Assembly: GCF_014694375.1 (NCBI RefSeq)
Contig: NZ_JAAUWW010000005.1
Span: forward strand, 1-64,000
DNA from: Vibrio sp. S17_S38
GTDB lineage: Bacteria > Pseudomonadota > Gammaproteobacteria > Enterobacterales > Vibrionaceae
Length of the DNA stretch: 64,000 nucleotides
Direction: 5' to 3'
In this document: positions 45,720 through 54,271 of the stretch, piece by piece
Position numbering within the stretch: the stretch's first letter is position 1
Layout of the letters: every line of letters begins with the position of its first letter
Notes under the pieces: model-generated
What the model was told of the DNA's origin: nothing
Database searches by the model: none
What the model saw: only the letters and a program-made list of their open reading frames with translations
Made by a program: the position numbers and the translations under genes

Positions 45720-46325
45720 TTAACATAGACTCATATATTTTTGATGTAATTGAGTGACTTCTAATAGTAGCGCCTGCTGAATCTCTTTTGTGAGAGGTGA
45801 GTCATTATTAATCACATCATCGGCAAAACTTAACCGCTCTTGTCTGGAAGCTTGTGAATTTAAGATAGCGCGTACTTGACTGGCAGATACCTTATCACGC
45901 GTGCAAGTTCGGCTGATTTGGGTTTCTGGGCTGGCATCAATTACTAAAATACGGTCGACTAATGATTTCCAATCACTTTCAACTAATAATGGCACCACTA
46001 GTATCACATACGGTGAGGTGGTTTGAGTCAGTTGGTGGCTAATTTCGGCACGGATCAAAGGGTGCAATAATTCGTTTATCCATTGCTTTTCAGCGGGGTC
46101 AGAAAAAATACACTCTCGCAGTTGAGCGCGATCGAGTTCTTTATCAGAGGTTAAGACCGATGTGCCAAAATGTTCCGTGATGGCTTTCAAACCAACCGTA
46201 TTTGGTTCTACCACTTGGCGAGCAACGATATCCGCGTCAACTAAGTCGATATTAAAATGTTGCCGGAATAAGTTGGCAATACTGGTTTTTCCGCTACCAA
46301 TACCGCCAGTAAGACCAATGATCAT
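45720..46325 (-). CDS. coaE: Dephospho-CoA kinase
   Basis: Last step of coenzyme A synthesis: phosphorylates the 3'-hydroxyl of dephospho-CoA. The 201 residues have the P-loop GLTGGIGSGKTS at 4-15, DADIVARQVVEP for CoA binding and the lid TCTRDKVSASQVRAILNSQASRQERL. It sits between pilD and zapD, the usual order in Vibrio. Confidence 0.97.
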   Translation of the reverse strand: MIIGLTGGIGSGKTSIANLFRQHFNIDLVDADIVARQVVEPNTVGLKAITEHFGTSVLTSDKELDRAQLRECIFSDPAEKQWINELLHPLIRAEISHQLTQTTSPYVILVVPLLVESDWKSLVDRILVIDASPETQISRTCTRDKVSASQVRAILNSQASRQERLSFADDVINNDSPLTKEIQQALLLEVTQLHQKYMSLC

Positions 46326-46430
46326 TGAATCATCTACCTTTTAGTTATATTCAAATAATTGACATGCCCATCGCTTTGTCTTCATTGAAGTAGGCTTGCC
46401 TAAACACGCGTAACCTATAATGTGGTCGCT

Positions 46431-47324
46431 TTAAATATGAAGGATATTGGTGAGATACCAGTTAGCAATATCCTGACCAAAAATCAAACAAAACCAGCCG
46501 GAAATCGCTAAATATGGGCCAAATGGGAAGGCTTTTTCGATGCCTTTTTTCTGTAAACGTAATTGGATCAATCCAAAGATTAAGCCGACCACCGAAGACA
46601 GTAAAATCAATAATGGTAACTGTTGCCAGCCTAACCATGCACCAAGTGCTGCCAATAACTTAAAGTCGCCATAACCCATACCATCTTTACCGGTCAGTAA
46701 TTTAAATGCCCAAAAGACAGACCATAAACATAAATAGCCTACCATCGCGCCAATAATGGCATCTTGTAAAGATATTGGGCTAATACCAAAAGCGGATAAT
46801 GCTAAACCGCCCCACATTAATGGCAAGGTCAGTTGGTCGGGTAGTAACATGGTATCGAGATCGATAAAAGTAGCCGCGACTAACGTAAAAGTAAAAAATA
46901 GCAACGCCAAACCATACCAGTTTGCTGGGAAATATAAGGCAATGACGACGCTGAGCGCGGCGGTTAATAATTCAATAGCAGGGTAACGTGCGCTGATCGG
47001 GTTTGCGCATTGACGACATTTTCCGCGTAACCATAGCCAACTAAAAACGGGGATATTATCGATTGTTCGGATTTGGGTATTACATTTTGGGCAGCGCGAT
47101 CGAGGGATGTTTAAGTTAAAGGGTTTGTCTAAATCCGAGGTATATTTTTTTAAGGCTGAGTCTTTTTTTAATTGAGGGAAGTAATCGATACATTCTTTGA
47201 TCCACTCGCGTTCCATCATGACAGGGAGACGATAAATAACCACATTTAAGAAACTGCCGATTAATAAGCCAAATACACCAGCGGCAATAGGAAATAAAAA
47301 AGGATAATAATCAAAAATGAGCAT
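46431..47324 (-). CDS. pilD: Type IV prepilin peptidase / N-methyltransferase
   Basis: Cleaves and N-methylates pilins and type II secretion pseudopilins at the inner membrane. The 297 residues have eight helices. The cytoplasmic loop contains the zinc tetracysteine (RCPKCNTQI ... [10 protein letters not shown]), and the two catalytic aspartates lie in [12 protein letters not shown] and [12 protein letters not shown]. It follows pilC on the same strand with a 37-bp gap. One enzyme of this type usually serves several systems in Vibrio. Confidence 0.95.
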   Translation of the reverse strand: MLIFDYYPFLFPIAAGVFGLLIGSFLNVVIYRLPVMMEREWIKECIDYFPQLKKDSALKKYTSDLDKPFNLNIPRSRCPKCNTQIRTIDNIPVFSWLWLRGKCRQCANPISARYPAIELLTAALSVVIALYFPANWYGLALLFFTFTLVAATFIDLDTMLLPDQLTLPLMWGGLALSAFGISPISLQDAIIGAMVGYLCLWSVFWAFKLLTGKDGMGYGDFKLLAALGAWLGWQQLPLLILLSSVVGLIFGLIQLRLQKKGIEKAFPFGPYLAISGWFCLIFGQDIANWYLTNILHI

Positions 47325-47361
47325 GTTGGATCACGACACCACAAAAGTGAAAAGAATACAG

Positions 47362-48594
47362 CTAGAATACACTAACTAGCTTAAAGATTGGCAGATAAAG
47401 TGAGACGACTAAACCACCCACCACCACACCTAAAAAGACAATAATAGCGGGCTCAATAATTTTGCCTAAGTTATCGACGGTATTATCGACTTCAAATTCA
47501 TAAATGGTGGCGACTTTATTGAGCATATCATCCAAGTTGCCGGACTCTTCACCTATCATCACCATTTGCAGCACCATTTCAGGAAACGCTTCTGCATTAC
47601 GCATCGCTATGTACATTGGCATTCCGGCTGCGGTGTCTTTATGCACTTGTTCAACCGCAACTTGATAATGCAAATTTCCTGCGGTTTTAGCGGTGGTCAA
47701 CAAACTGGTCAAAATCGGAATACCGGCACTAAAGCTGGTGGAAAGAGTACGGCTAAATTTAGCGATGGCTGCTTTTGAAAACACGGGTCCTAAAATGGGC
47801 ATTTTTAACGCCATTCGACTGGTCTTTAATCGAAAGCTAAAGGAGCGTTTTCGAGCTTGTTTGATGGCAAAAATAAACGCCAATAAACCGACAATCATTA
47901 TAAATAAATAATCTTGAATGAAATGAGATAAATCGATCACGCGTTGAGTAAAGGCGGGCAATTCAGCCCCAAAACCTTTAAACATGGTTTCAAATTCCGG
48001 GATCACCATGGTGAGCATTAAAATCGATACGCAGGTGGCAACTAAGATGACCATTGCAGGATAAATCATGGCTTTAATGACTTTCGATCTTAGCTCTTCA
48101 CTTTTTTCTCGATAAGTGGCTAGCCTTTCAAATACCTCCCCTAAATTCCCTGTTTGTTCACCGGTTGACACTAAGTCGCAAAAGAAATCATCAAAGAATG
48201 AACTGCTGGCTTTTAATGCTTTTGAAATAGGCGTTCCTGCTTCGACTTGGGTACAAGTCTGCGACAAAATAGATTTCATTTCCGCTTTACGTTGGCTATC
48301 GGCAATTAATTTTAATGATTGTACGATGGGTACGCCAGTGGTCAGCATGGTGGCAAGTTGGCGAGTTAGAACGGTAATATCTTTCCGCTTTACTTTATGA
48401 CTGAGTTTTGCCAAAAAAGACACACTGCGGCGTTTCAGTTTTTTGATTTGGACACGTTGTTGTTTGAGCTTGGTGCGCACTTCACTTTCATTAAATGCCA
48501 TCATCTGACCGGAAACTTTTTTACCAGAGCTATTCAGGCCACGCCATTGAAAATTTTTAAGGGCGGGGGCTTTTAAAGTGGCGGATCTTGCCAT
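47362..48594 (-). CDS. pilC: Type IV pilus inner-membrane platform protein PilC
   Basis: Polytopic platform of the pilus motor, 410 residues in the T2SS F family. Two repeated cytoplasmic GspF domains ([19 protein letters not shown]... near 70-190; [19 protein letters not shown]... near 275-390) surround three transmembrane helices around 175-200, 225-245 and 378-400. It connects the PilB ATPase to pilin. It is downstream of pilB after an 84-bp gap with imperfect repeats. Confidence 0.96.
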   Translation of the reverse strand: MARSATLKAPALKNFQWRGLNSSGKKVSGQMMAFNESEVRTKLKQQRVQIKKLKRRSVSFLAKLSHKVKRKDITVLTRQLATMLTTGVPIVQSLKLIADSQRKAEMKSILSQTCTQVEAGTPISKALKASSSFFDDFFCDLVSTGEQTGNLGEVFERLATYREKSEELRSKVIKAMIYPAMVILVATCVSILMLTMVIPEFETMFKGFGAELPAFTQRVIDLSHFIQDYLFIMIVGLLAFIFAIKQARKRSFSFRLKTSRMALKMPILGPVFSKAAIAKFSRTLSTSFSAGIPILTSLLTTAKTAGNLHYQVAVEQVHKDTAAGMPMYIAMRNAEAFPEMVLQMVMIGEESGNLDDMLNKVATIYEFEVDNTVDNLGKIIEPAIIVFLGVVVGGLVVSLYLPIFKLVSVF

Positions 48595-48678
48595 GATGAT
48601 TCCTTATCAATAACAATGGTTCTATTAATAGCGATTGTTTTCTTAATAGAGATAGTTTTATTAATACAAATATGGCGA
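48595..48678. repeat. Imperfect AT-rich direct repeats between pilB and pilC
   Basis: Three imperfect copies of a unit of about 18-20 bases containing (T)CTTAATAG / ATTAATA follow each other around 48614-48668. The function is unknown; it may be slippage-derived. Confidence 0.4.
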
Positions 48679-50367
48679 TTAAAAATAAAGCACGCGTTGT
48701 AATTCAGCGAAGCTAGTAATGCCTTGTTTTAGATTTTCGATACCGGATTGACGCAGTGTTGCCATGCCTTGTTTTACCGCGATCATTTCAATGTCATTGG
48801 CTGATGCTTTTTTGATAACCGCGCTGGCAATTTCGGTGGTAAATGGCATCACTTCATAAATCCCAACACGGCCAGAATAGCCGCCAGTGCATTCTGAGCA
48901 TCCTTGGCTGAAAGCTTGGTAAAGGGTCATTCCCTGTGGAATATTGAGTTTTTGCCGTAAGATTTCCGGAAGATCATCGGCGGTTTTACAGTGTGGGCAT
49001 AAGCGACGAGCCAGACGCTGAGCGATGATAAGGCTCAATGAAGAGGCAAGGTTGAAGGCTTCTATTCCCATATTAGATAAACGCACCACCGTTTCGGCAG
49101 AAGAGTTAGTGTGTAGAGTAGATAAAACTAAGTGGCCAGTTTGCGCCGCTTTTATGGCGATTTCTGCGGTTTCGAGATCGCGAATTTCACCCACCATGAC
49201 CACATCTGGATCTTGACGTAAAAATGCCCGCAATGCCGCAGCAAAGGTAAATCCTATTTTGGGTTTGACTTGAACTTGATTGATGCCGGTTAAGTTGATT
49301 TCGACCGGATCTTCCGCCGTTGAGATGTTTTTATCTGGCGTGTTTAAAATGCGCAGGCCAGTATATAAAGAAACGGTTTTGCCGCTCCCGGTTGGGCCAG
49401 TCATTAAGATCATGCCTTGCGGTTGTTGCAGTGCATCGATATAGAGTTTCTTCTGCGTGTCGCTATAACCGAGTTTATCGATGTTTAAATTGGCGGCGCT
49501 ACTATCGAGTAAACGTAAAACAATTTTTTCGCCCCATAATGTCGGCAGTGTTGATACTCGCATATCAATGGCGGTATCGGCGTTTAAGCGTATTTTGATT
49601 CGTCCATCTTGTGGCAAGCGGCGCTCAGCAATATCTAATTTGGAGAGGATCTTGATCCTTGCGGCTAATCGACGGCCTAAATGTTGAGCTGGTCGGTTGG
49701 TTTCTATCAAAATACCATCGCAACGTAAACGTACTCGATACAGTTCTTCGTAAGGTTCAAAGTGAATATCGGAGGCTCCTTTGCGCACAGCATCGAGTAG
49801 GATTTGATTGATAAAGCGGCTGACTGGCGCTTCATCTTGGCTGAGATCTTCAGTTTCTTGAATTTCATCACTGCCGACTTCTACCAAGTTAGCCAATTCA
49901 TCTTGGGTGATGTCTTTGCCTTGCCCGCTATCGTTATTGACGCCGCGACCATACAAACGTCGAATTGCGCCTTCTAGTTCTTTGCAATCGACTAAAATAA
50001 ATTCAACTTGCTTACCGGTGGCAAAGCGAAAATCATCCTCCACACTAGTATTGGTTGGGTCGGAAACTGCCAGTAATAAACTTTGGGAATCAATTTGCAG
50101 TGGTAGTACTTGGTGGCTGGTAACAAGATCACGTAATCCCAGTTGTTCACACACTTGGTGATAACTGTAATGAGCGAGACTGGCTTGTGGTAGGGCGAAC
50201 AGCTGACACAGTTGTTGCAGTAATAATTGGCTATTAATAAAACCAGCGTCCACGCAAGACACGGGGACGCTTTTTTTATCGTTAATAACCTTGCTCACCA
50301 CCACTTGTTCCTGCTCGTGAGTCAGGAACTCCGCTTGGCGTAAAATGGAGGCAAGGTTAGTGTTCAT
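48679..50367 (-). CDS. pilB: Type IV pilus extension ATPase PilB
   Basis: Hexameric secretion ATPase that drives pilus assembly, 562 residues. The N-terminal GSPII_E domain leads to a core with Walker A GPTGSGKTVSLY (near 329-340), an Asp box, Walker B RQDPDVVMVGEIRD and a zinc tetracysteine (CPHCK...CSECTGG) near the C-terminus. It lies between pilA and pilC; the 6-bp gap after pilA suggests cotranscription. Confidence 0.96.
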   Translation of the reverse strand: MNTNLASILRQAEFLTHEQEQVVVSKVINDKKSVPVSCVDAGFINSQLLLQQLCQLFALPQASLAHYSYHQVCEQLGLRDLVTSHQVLPLQIDSQSLLLAVSDPTNTSVEDDFRFATGKQVEFILVDCKELEGAIRRLYGRGVNNDSGQGKDITQDELANLVEVGSDEIQETEDLSQDEAPVSRFINQILLDAVRKGASDIHFEPYEELYRVRLRCDGILIETNRPAQHLGRRLAARIKILSKLDIAERRLPQDGRIKIRLNADTAIDMRVSTLPTLWGEKIVLRLLDSSAANLNIDKLGYSDTQKKLYIDALQQPQGMILMTGPTGSGKTVSLYTGLRILNTPDKNISTAEDPVEINLTGINQVQVKPKIGFTFAAALRAFLRQDPDVVMVGEIRDLETAEIAIKAAQTGHLVLSTLHTNSSAETVVRLSNMGIEAFNLASSLSLIIAQRLARRLCPHCKTADDLPEILRQKLNIPQGMTLYQAFSQGCSECTGGYSGRVGIYEVMPFTTEIASAVIKKASANDIEMIAVKQGMATLRQSGIENLKQGITSFAELQRVLYF

Positions 50368-50373
50368 TTAATG

Positions 50374-50871
50374 CTAATTTGATTTGCATGTTTTAGGCAT
50401 AAGTGACTTAAAGTCATCACTGGCTCCAGAAGAGGGAGCACATTTCCACTGCCCAGTTTTTGTTATTCTTGTTAATACTAGAGATTGAGCTGCAACTAAT
50501 GCGCTTGCGTTACCTCCAGTTGGTGCAAATTTCACAGTAATTGTTCCCGCATCAACCGCGCCAACAGCTTTTATTTCTACACCGTTTTGAGCATATGTTA
50601 AGTCGGCTAATGTAATTACGGGAATACCTAGCTCATCAGCAGAGGATGCACTATTAGGGAATACCCCATTTTCAACGGTATAAGCTTCAACATTTGTTTT
50701 CACGCCAGTTAAAGAGGCTAATACTGAAGCTACCTCAGATTTAGCTATATATTTTTGATACTGAGGCATCGCAATCGCCGCCAGCACCCCGATAACCGCT
50801 ACCACGATCATCAATTCAATTAATGTGAAACCCTGTTGAAGTTTCTTTTTTCCTTGTTGTAGCTTTTTCAT
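50374..50871 (-). CDS. pilA: Type IV major pilin PilA (ChiRP-type)
   Basis: Pilus subunit of 165 residues. Start ATG 50871 has GGAG at good spacing; ATG 50877 abuts GGAG and is less likely. The leader MKKLQQGKKKLQQG is cut by PilD before Phe15 (FTLIELMIVVAVIGVLAAIA), with the required Gly-1 and Glu+5. The leader contains a KLQQG duplication. Two Cys near the end (WKCAPSS...PKTC) form the C-terminal disulfide loop. A 42-residue upward extension of the frame is not conserved. Confidence 0.92.
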   Translation of the reverse strand: MKKLQQGKKKLQQGFTLIELMIVVAVIGVLAAIAMPQYQKYIAKSEVASVLASLTGVKTNVEAYTVENGVFPNSASSADELGIPVITLADLTYAQNGVEIKAVGAVDAGTITVKFAPTGGNASALVAAQSLVLTRITKTGQWKCAPSSGASDDFKSLMPKTCKSN

Positions 50872-51262
50872 TTTCATCTCCGTGAATAAAGTAGTATTTC
50901 GCGGGCAATCATAAGAACAACGGATATAAAGAAAAATTGCGCTTAAACGCATGTTCGAGTCAGGTTGTAAAATGGCTGAGGTATTGCACTTGAGTGACAA
51001 ATTATTGCGATCAAATTAATAATTATGGTAATGGAAATAGCGTTATTGACGTGATGATGACGTAAGTGAAAAGGCAATAAAGCGCCAGTTATTAAGTGGT
51101 TATGCGAGGAGTCTCACTAGATTACTATCCCGTCATCCTGAAAACACCGCAGGAGCGCAGTTCAGGATCTCCTACAACGATTTGAGACTCAATATACTGT
51201 AGGAGATTCAGTATCTTCTTCGCTTAGGTTCATGTACGGAATGACGCGTTAGGGTTATGAGC
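50872..51262. other. Intergenic region pilA-nadC
   Basis: This 391-bp gap contains the pilA promoter region (no clear sigma-54 or sigma-70 boxes recognised) and, nearer nadC, the repeat element at 51131-51246. No gene is seen. Confidence 0.5.
51131..51246. repeat. MITE-like palindromic intergenic repeat
   Basis: Outer arms CGTCAT (51131-51136) and ATGACG (51241-51246) enclose inner perfect arms TCTCCTACA (51168-51176) and TGTAGGAGA (51198-51206). The composition, ATCCTGAA/TTCAGTATC-type segments and gap location suit a mobile non-autonomous repeat of the kind scattered through Vibrio genomes. Copy number cannot be seen here. Confidence 0.6.
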
Positions 51263-52183
51263 CTAGCCAATCACTCTCATGGATAAATCCATAGCTCTGA
51301 TATGCTTAGTTAATGCGCCCACTGAAATGTAATCGACTCCGGTGCTGGCGTATTCGTTTAAGGTTTCAATCGTAATATTGCCTGAGTTCTCTAACGCGGC
51401 AGGGCCCGATTCTAAACCTTGTTCTTCACCTATTTTTTTATTGAGTTCCACCGCTTCAATCATTATGGCTTTGGTGAAATTATCCAGCATGACAATATCG
51501 GCGCCAGCACGAATGGCGCGTTCTAATTCTTGCAGCGATTCGGTTTCTACTTCAACTGGTTTACCGGGGTTGAGATCTTTTGCCGTTGCGATGGCTTTTT
51601 CAATTCCGCCACAAGCGATGATGTGGTTTTCTTTAATGAGATAAGCATCGAAAACACCAATACGATGATTAAAACCACCACCACAAGTAACGGCATATTT
51701 GAGAGCGCTGCGCAGACCCGGAATGGTTTTACGCGTATCAAGCAAACGGCAATCGGTGCCTTGCAATTCTTTTACATATTGAGCGGTTAATGTGGCGCAA
51801 CCAGATAGCGTTTGAATAAAATTCATGGCATTACGCTCACCGGTTAATAGTGCGCGTGAAGGACCTGTTAATGTACACAAAGTTTGGTTTGGTTCAACCA
51901 CATTCCCATCGGCTACATGCCATTTGATATGAACTTCACCACCTAATTGTTTGAACACTTCATCTGCCCATGCTTGACCACAAAAAATGCCATGTTCTCG
52001 GGTAATGATGGTTGCGGTGTTGGTGGCGTCGGCTGGAATTAAACTGGCGGTAATATCAGCAGTAGGATCAAGCGTGCCGCCAAGATCTTCTTTTAATGCA
52101 TCACTCACCATACGAGTGATTTGTTCTGGTAGTTGTTGTTTTAGATATTCAAGGCGAGATTGTGAATCGTGAGTGCTTTTCAT
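51263..52183 (-). CDS. nadC: Nicotinate-nucleotide pyrophosphorylase (quinolinate phosphoribosyltransferase)
   Basis: Forms nicotinate mononucleotide from quinolinate and PRPP in de novo NAD synthesis. The 306 residues carry LLDTRKTIPGLRSALKYAVTCGGGFNHRIGVFDAYLIKENH, the active-site block, and VEVETESLQELERAI with VMLDNF near the C-terminal barrel. It is divergent from ampD, a conserved arrangement in gamma-proteobacteria. Confidence 0.97.
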   Translation of the reverse strand: MKSTHDSQSRLEYLKQQLPEQITRMVSDALKEDLGGTLDPTADITASLIPADATNTATIITREHGIFCGQAWADEVFKQLGGEVHIKWHVADGNVVEPNQTLCTLTGPSRALLTGERNAMNFIQTLSGCATLTAQYVKELQGTDCRLLDTRKTIPGLRSALKYAVTCGGGFNHRIGVFDAYLIKENHIIACGGIEKAIATAKDLNPGKPVEVETESLQELERAIRAGADIVMLDNFTKAIMIEAVELNKKIGEEQGLESGPAALENSGNITIETLNEYASTGVDYISVGALTKHIRAMDLSMRVIG

Positions 52184-52256
52184 GCTGACGAGATCCTATT
52201 GAGAAAAGGAGTAGAATGAGAGGCTATTATGATACTTCAATTTTGCCCTTTGGTTC

Positions 52257-52385
52257 TATACCCGTCTTACTTGAAACTGCAGTTTTGTTGACAGCGTTCC
52301 CTCCCCCAATCACTTAGGCAAGCTAAGCTCATGGGGCTTCGCTCACTTGTCGCCTCACTGCAACTCCAATTACTTTGGGTGTAGC
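52257..52385. repeat. ERIC-like palindromic repeat
   Basis: A 129-bp element with inverted ends (TATACCCGTCTTACTTGAAA ... TTACTTTGGGTGTA) and an internal palindrome around CACTTAGGCAAGCTAAG. It follows the ERIC consensus from enterobacteria and Vibrio by eye. It fills most of the nadC-ampD gap (52184-52495), so it separates the divergent promoters. Confidence 0.75.
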
Positions 52386-52495
52386 GTTAGGTAAATCCGA
52401 TAAATAAAAAGAACAATCATGATGCGGTGCTGCAAATTTATTGACTTCATTTTACTTTTAGACAGAATTAATGACTCATTACATAAGGATTCATC

Positions 52496-53044
52496 ATGCT
52501 CATCATTTCCGATCATTGGCTAAAAGGCATAAAACAGATCCCATCGCCATTTTTTGATGAGCGCCCAGATCACTCTCCGATTTCATTGCTGGTTGTACAT
52601 AACATTAGTTTACCTCCAGGGGAGTATGGAGGGCCGTATGTCGAGCAATTTTTCACGGGTAAGCTGAATCCTGATGAACACCCATTTTTTAAGGTAATCC
52701 ATAATATGGGCGTGTCGGCGCATTGCTTTATTCGACGTGATGGAGAAGTTATTCAATTTGTGCCGTTTAATGCTCGTGCTTGGCATGCGGGGAAATCAAG
52801 CTTTGCCGGAGTGGATCGTTGTAATGATTATTCGATAGGCATAGAACTTGAAGGGACGGATTTTGATGCTTACAGCAAAGAGCAATATCAAGCGCTAGCC
52901 AACGTGACTGATGCGATCATGAGATCCTATCCTGATATCACTTTACCTAGAATTACTGGGCACCAATATATTGCTCCATTACGTAAAACTGACCCTGGGC
53001 TGGTGTTTGATTGGCGGCGTTTTCGGAAGATGCTAGAAGTGTGA
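52496..53044 (+). CDS. ampD: 1,6-anhydro-N-acetylmuramyl-L-alanine amidase
   Basis: Cytoplasmic zinc amidase that removes the peptide from anhydro-muropeptides during wall recycling; it also keeps AmpR-type induction low. The 182 residues have the zinc ligands His in VVHNISL and the later HQYIAPLRKTDPG pair (His and Asp), plus the substrate Glu in IGIELEGTDF. There is no signal peptide, as expected for AmpD rather than AmiD. It is divergent from nadC across an ERIC-like repeat. Confidence 0.95.
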   Translation: MLIISDHWLKGIKQIPSPFFDERPDHSPISLLVVHNISLPPGEYGGPYVEQFFTGKLNPDEHPFFKVIHNMGVSAHCFIRRDGEVIQFVPFNARAWHAGKSSFAGVDRCNDYSIGIELEGTDFDAYSKEQYQALANVTDAIMRSYPDITLPRITGHQYIAPLRKTDPGLVFDWRRFRKMLEV

Positions 53045-53268
53045 TGACTCTCCTCTAAATTGAAGCATCTTCTGAACGTTATGGTGCATTTATATTTTTA
53101 TTTGTTACATAATTGCAATAAAACGGCGTTACCTTTCTTATCTACATCCTTATTTTTAATCGAACTTTTGTTAATACGATGTCGATCTTTGTCACGCTTT
53201 TCATAGAAAGATAAACACGAAATATAAAATACTCATAAAGAGGTGTTTTGTGTTTGGTTTTTATTAAA

Positions 53269-53279
53269 TGGTATTACCA
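53269..53279 (+). promoter_or_regulatory. Upstream PdhR operator
   Basis: The core TGGTATTACCA lies in AAATGGTATTACCAAT, near-identical to the downstream operator. It is 135 bp further upstream, so it may form a loop or control a second promoter. Confidence 0.6.
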
Positions 53280-53359
53280 ATGTTATTGGTGTTTTAAAGT
53301 GAAATTGTTAATCCGTAGTTAACGCCAAGTGCGTTCTATGATTTGAATCAAGTTTTGAC

Positions 53360-53388
53360 TAGACAGGGGCGTTGGGATTCTGTAAAAT
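53360..53388 (+). promoter_or_regulatory. pdhR-aceEF-lpdA promoter
   Basis: TAGACA (53360-53365), 17-bp spacer and TAAAAT (53383-53388). The expected start lies near 53395, a few bases before the PdhR operator at 53404. Confidence 0.7.
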
Positions 53389-53403
53389 TTTTGTGCTCTT
53401 GGT

Positions 53404-53420
53404 AATTGGTATTACCAATT
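53404..53420 (+). promoter_or_regulatory. PdhR operator
   Basis: AATTGGTATTACCAATT is a perfect palindrome identical to the E. coli PdhR consensus. It lies just after the predicted start of transcription, where PdhR binding would block the operon until pyruvate accumulates. Confidence 0.92.
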
Positions 53421-53451
53421 TACATCCAACTTAGTGGGACAAGATTGCATT

Positions 53452-54219
53452 ATGGCTTATCAACGAATTCGTCAGCCAAAACTTTCTGATGTGATTGAAC
53501 AAGAATTAGAAAGGCTGATTGTCGAAGGTACACTTTCTCCGGGGCAGCAGTTGCCACCAGAGCGTGAGTTAGCCAAACAGTTTGATGTGTCTCGTCCTTC
53601 AATTCGTGAAGCTATTCAGCGTCTAGAAGCAAAACGTTTACTGACACGTAAACAGGGCGGTGGAACTTTTGTTAGTGGCACTTTATGGACGTCTTTTTCC
53701 GAACCACTACTAGAATTGTTATCGACACATTCAGAAACACAACTCGACTTATTAGAATCTCGCCATGCAATGGAAGGGATTTCAGCTTATTTTGCAGCAC
53801 TACGTGGAACAGAGGAAGACTTCAAACGTATCTCTGAGTGCCAACGTAATGTCGAAATAGCAATCGAAAATAAAGATATTAAACAAGAATCTAGCGCGGT
53901 CATGAAGGTGCTTATTGCCATCTCTGAAGCGGCTCATAACGTGGTGTTACTTCATATTATTCGTAGCCTTGCTCCCTTGTTAGAACAAAATGTTTTACAG
54001 AATTTAGAATTACTTCATCGTCGCGATGAAGTGGTAGATAAGGTGAGTGATCACCGTGCCAATATTGTTCAAGCGATCCTTGACCGCGAGCCAGAAAAAG
54101 CTCGTAAAGCCTCGCATGCACACTTGGCTTACATTGAAGAGACTTTGTTGGATTTGACTCGAGAAGAGAGTCGACGCGAGCGTTCGTTACGCCGAATTCA
54201 ACAAGCCAATGAATCTTAA
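53452..54219 (+). CDS. pdhR: Pyruvate dehydrogenase complex repressor PdhR
   Basis: GntR/FadR-family regulator that is released by pyruvate. ATG 53452 gives [20 protein letters not shown], matching the E. coli N-terminus; the frame to 53434 is an artefact. The winged helix ([28 protein letters not shown]) comes first, and the FCD effector domain fills residues 90-240. It is the first gene of the pdhR-aceEF cluster and controls itself through the operators upstream. Confidence 0.97.
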   Translation: MAYQRIRQPKLSDVIEQELERLIVEGTLSPGQQLPPERELAKQFDVSRPSIREAIQRLEAKRLLTRKQGGGTFVSGTLWTSFSEPLLELLSTHSETQLDLLESRHAMEGISAYFAALRGTEEDFKRISECQRNVEIAIENKDIKQESSAVMKVLIAISEAAHNVVLLHIIRSLAPLLEQNVLQNLELLHRRDEVVDKVSDHRANIVQAILDREPEKARKASHAHLAYIEETLLDLTREESRRERSLRRIQQANES

Positions 54220-54271
54220 GGCCGGTTAATTAGTTAACTTGTCTCATAAACCAACAGAAGGATAGATCGCC

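Larger units (their letters stand above)
53045..53451. other. Promoter region upstream of pdhR
   Basis: The 407-bp gap holds no gene. It contains two PdhR-type operators (53269-53279 core and 53404-53420) and the probable promoter TAGACA/TAAAAT at 53360-53388. The rest is AT-rich and shows nothing else I can name. Confidence 0.6.

Noticed and set aside
54225..54238. ArcA-like GTTAATTAGTTAAC between pdhR and aceE
   Set aside because: The two GTTA units are 8 bp apart instead of the 11 bp expected of ArcA direct repeats.
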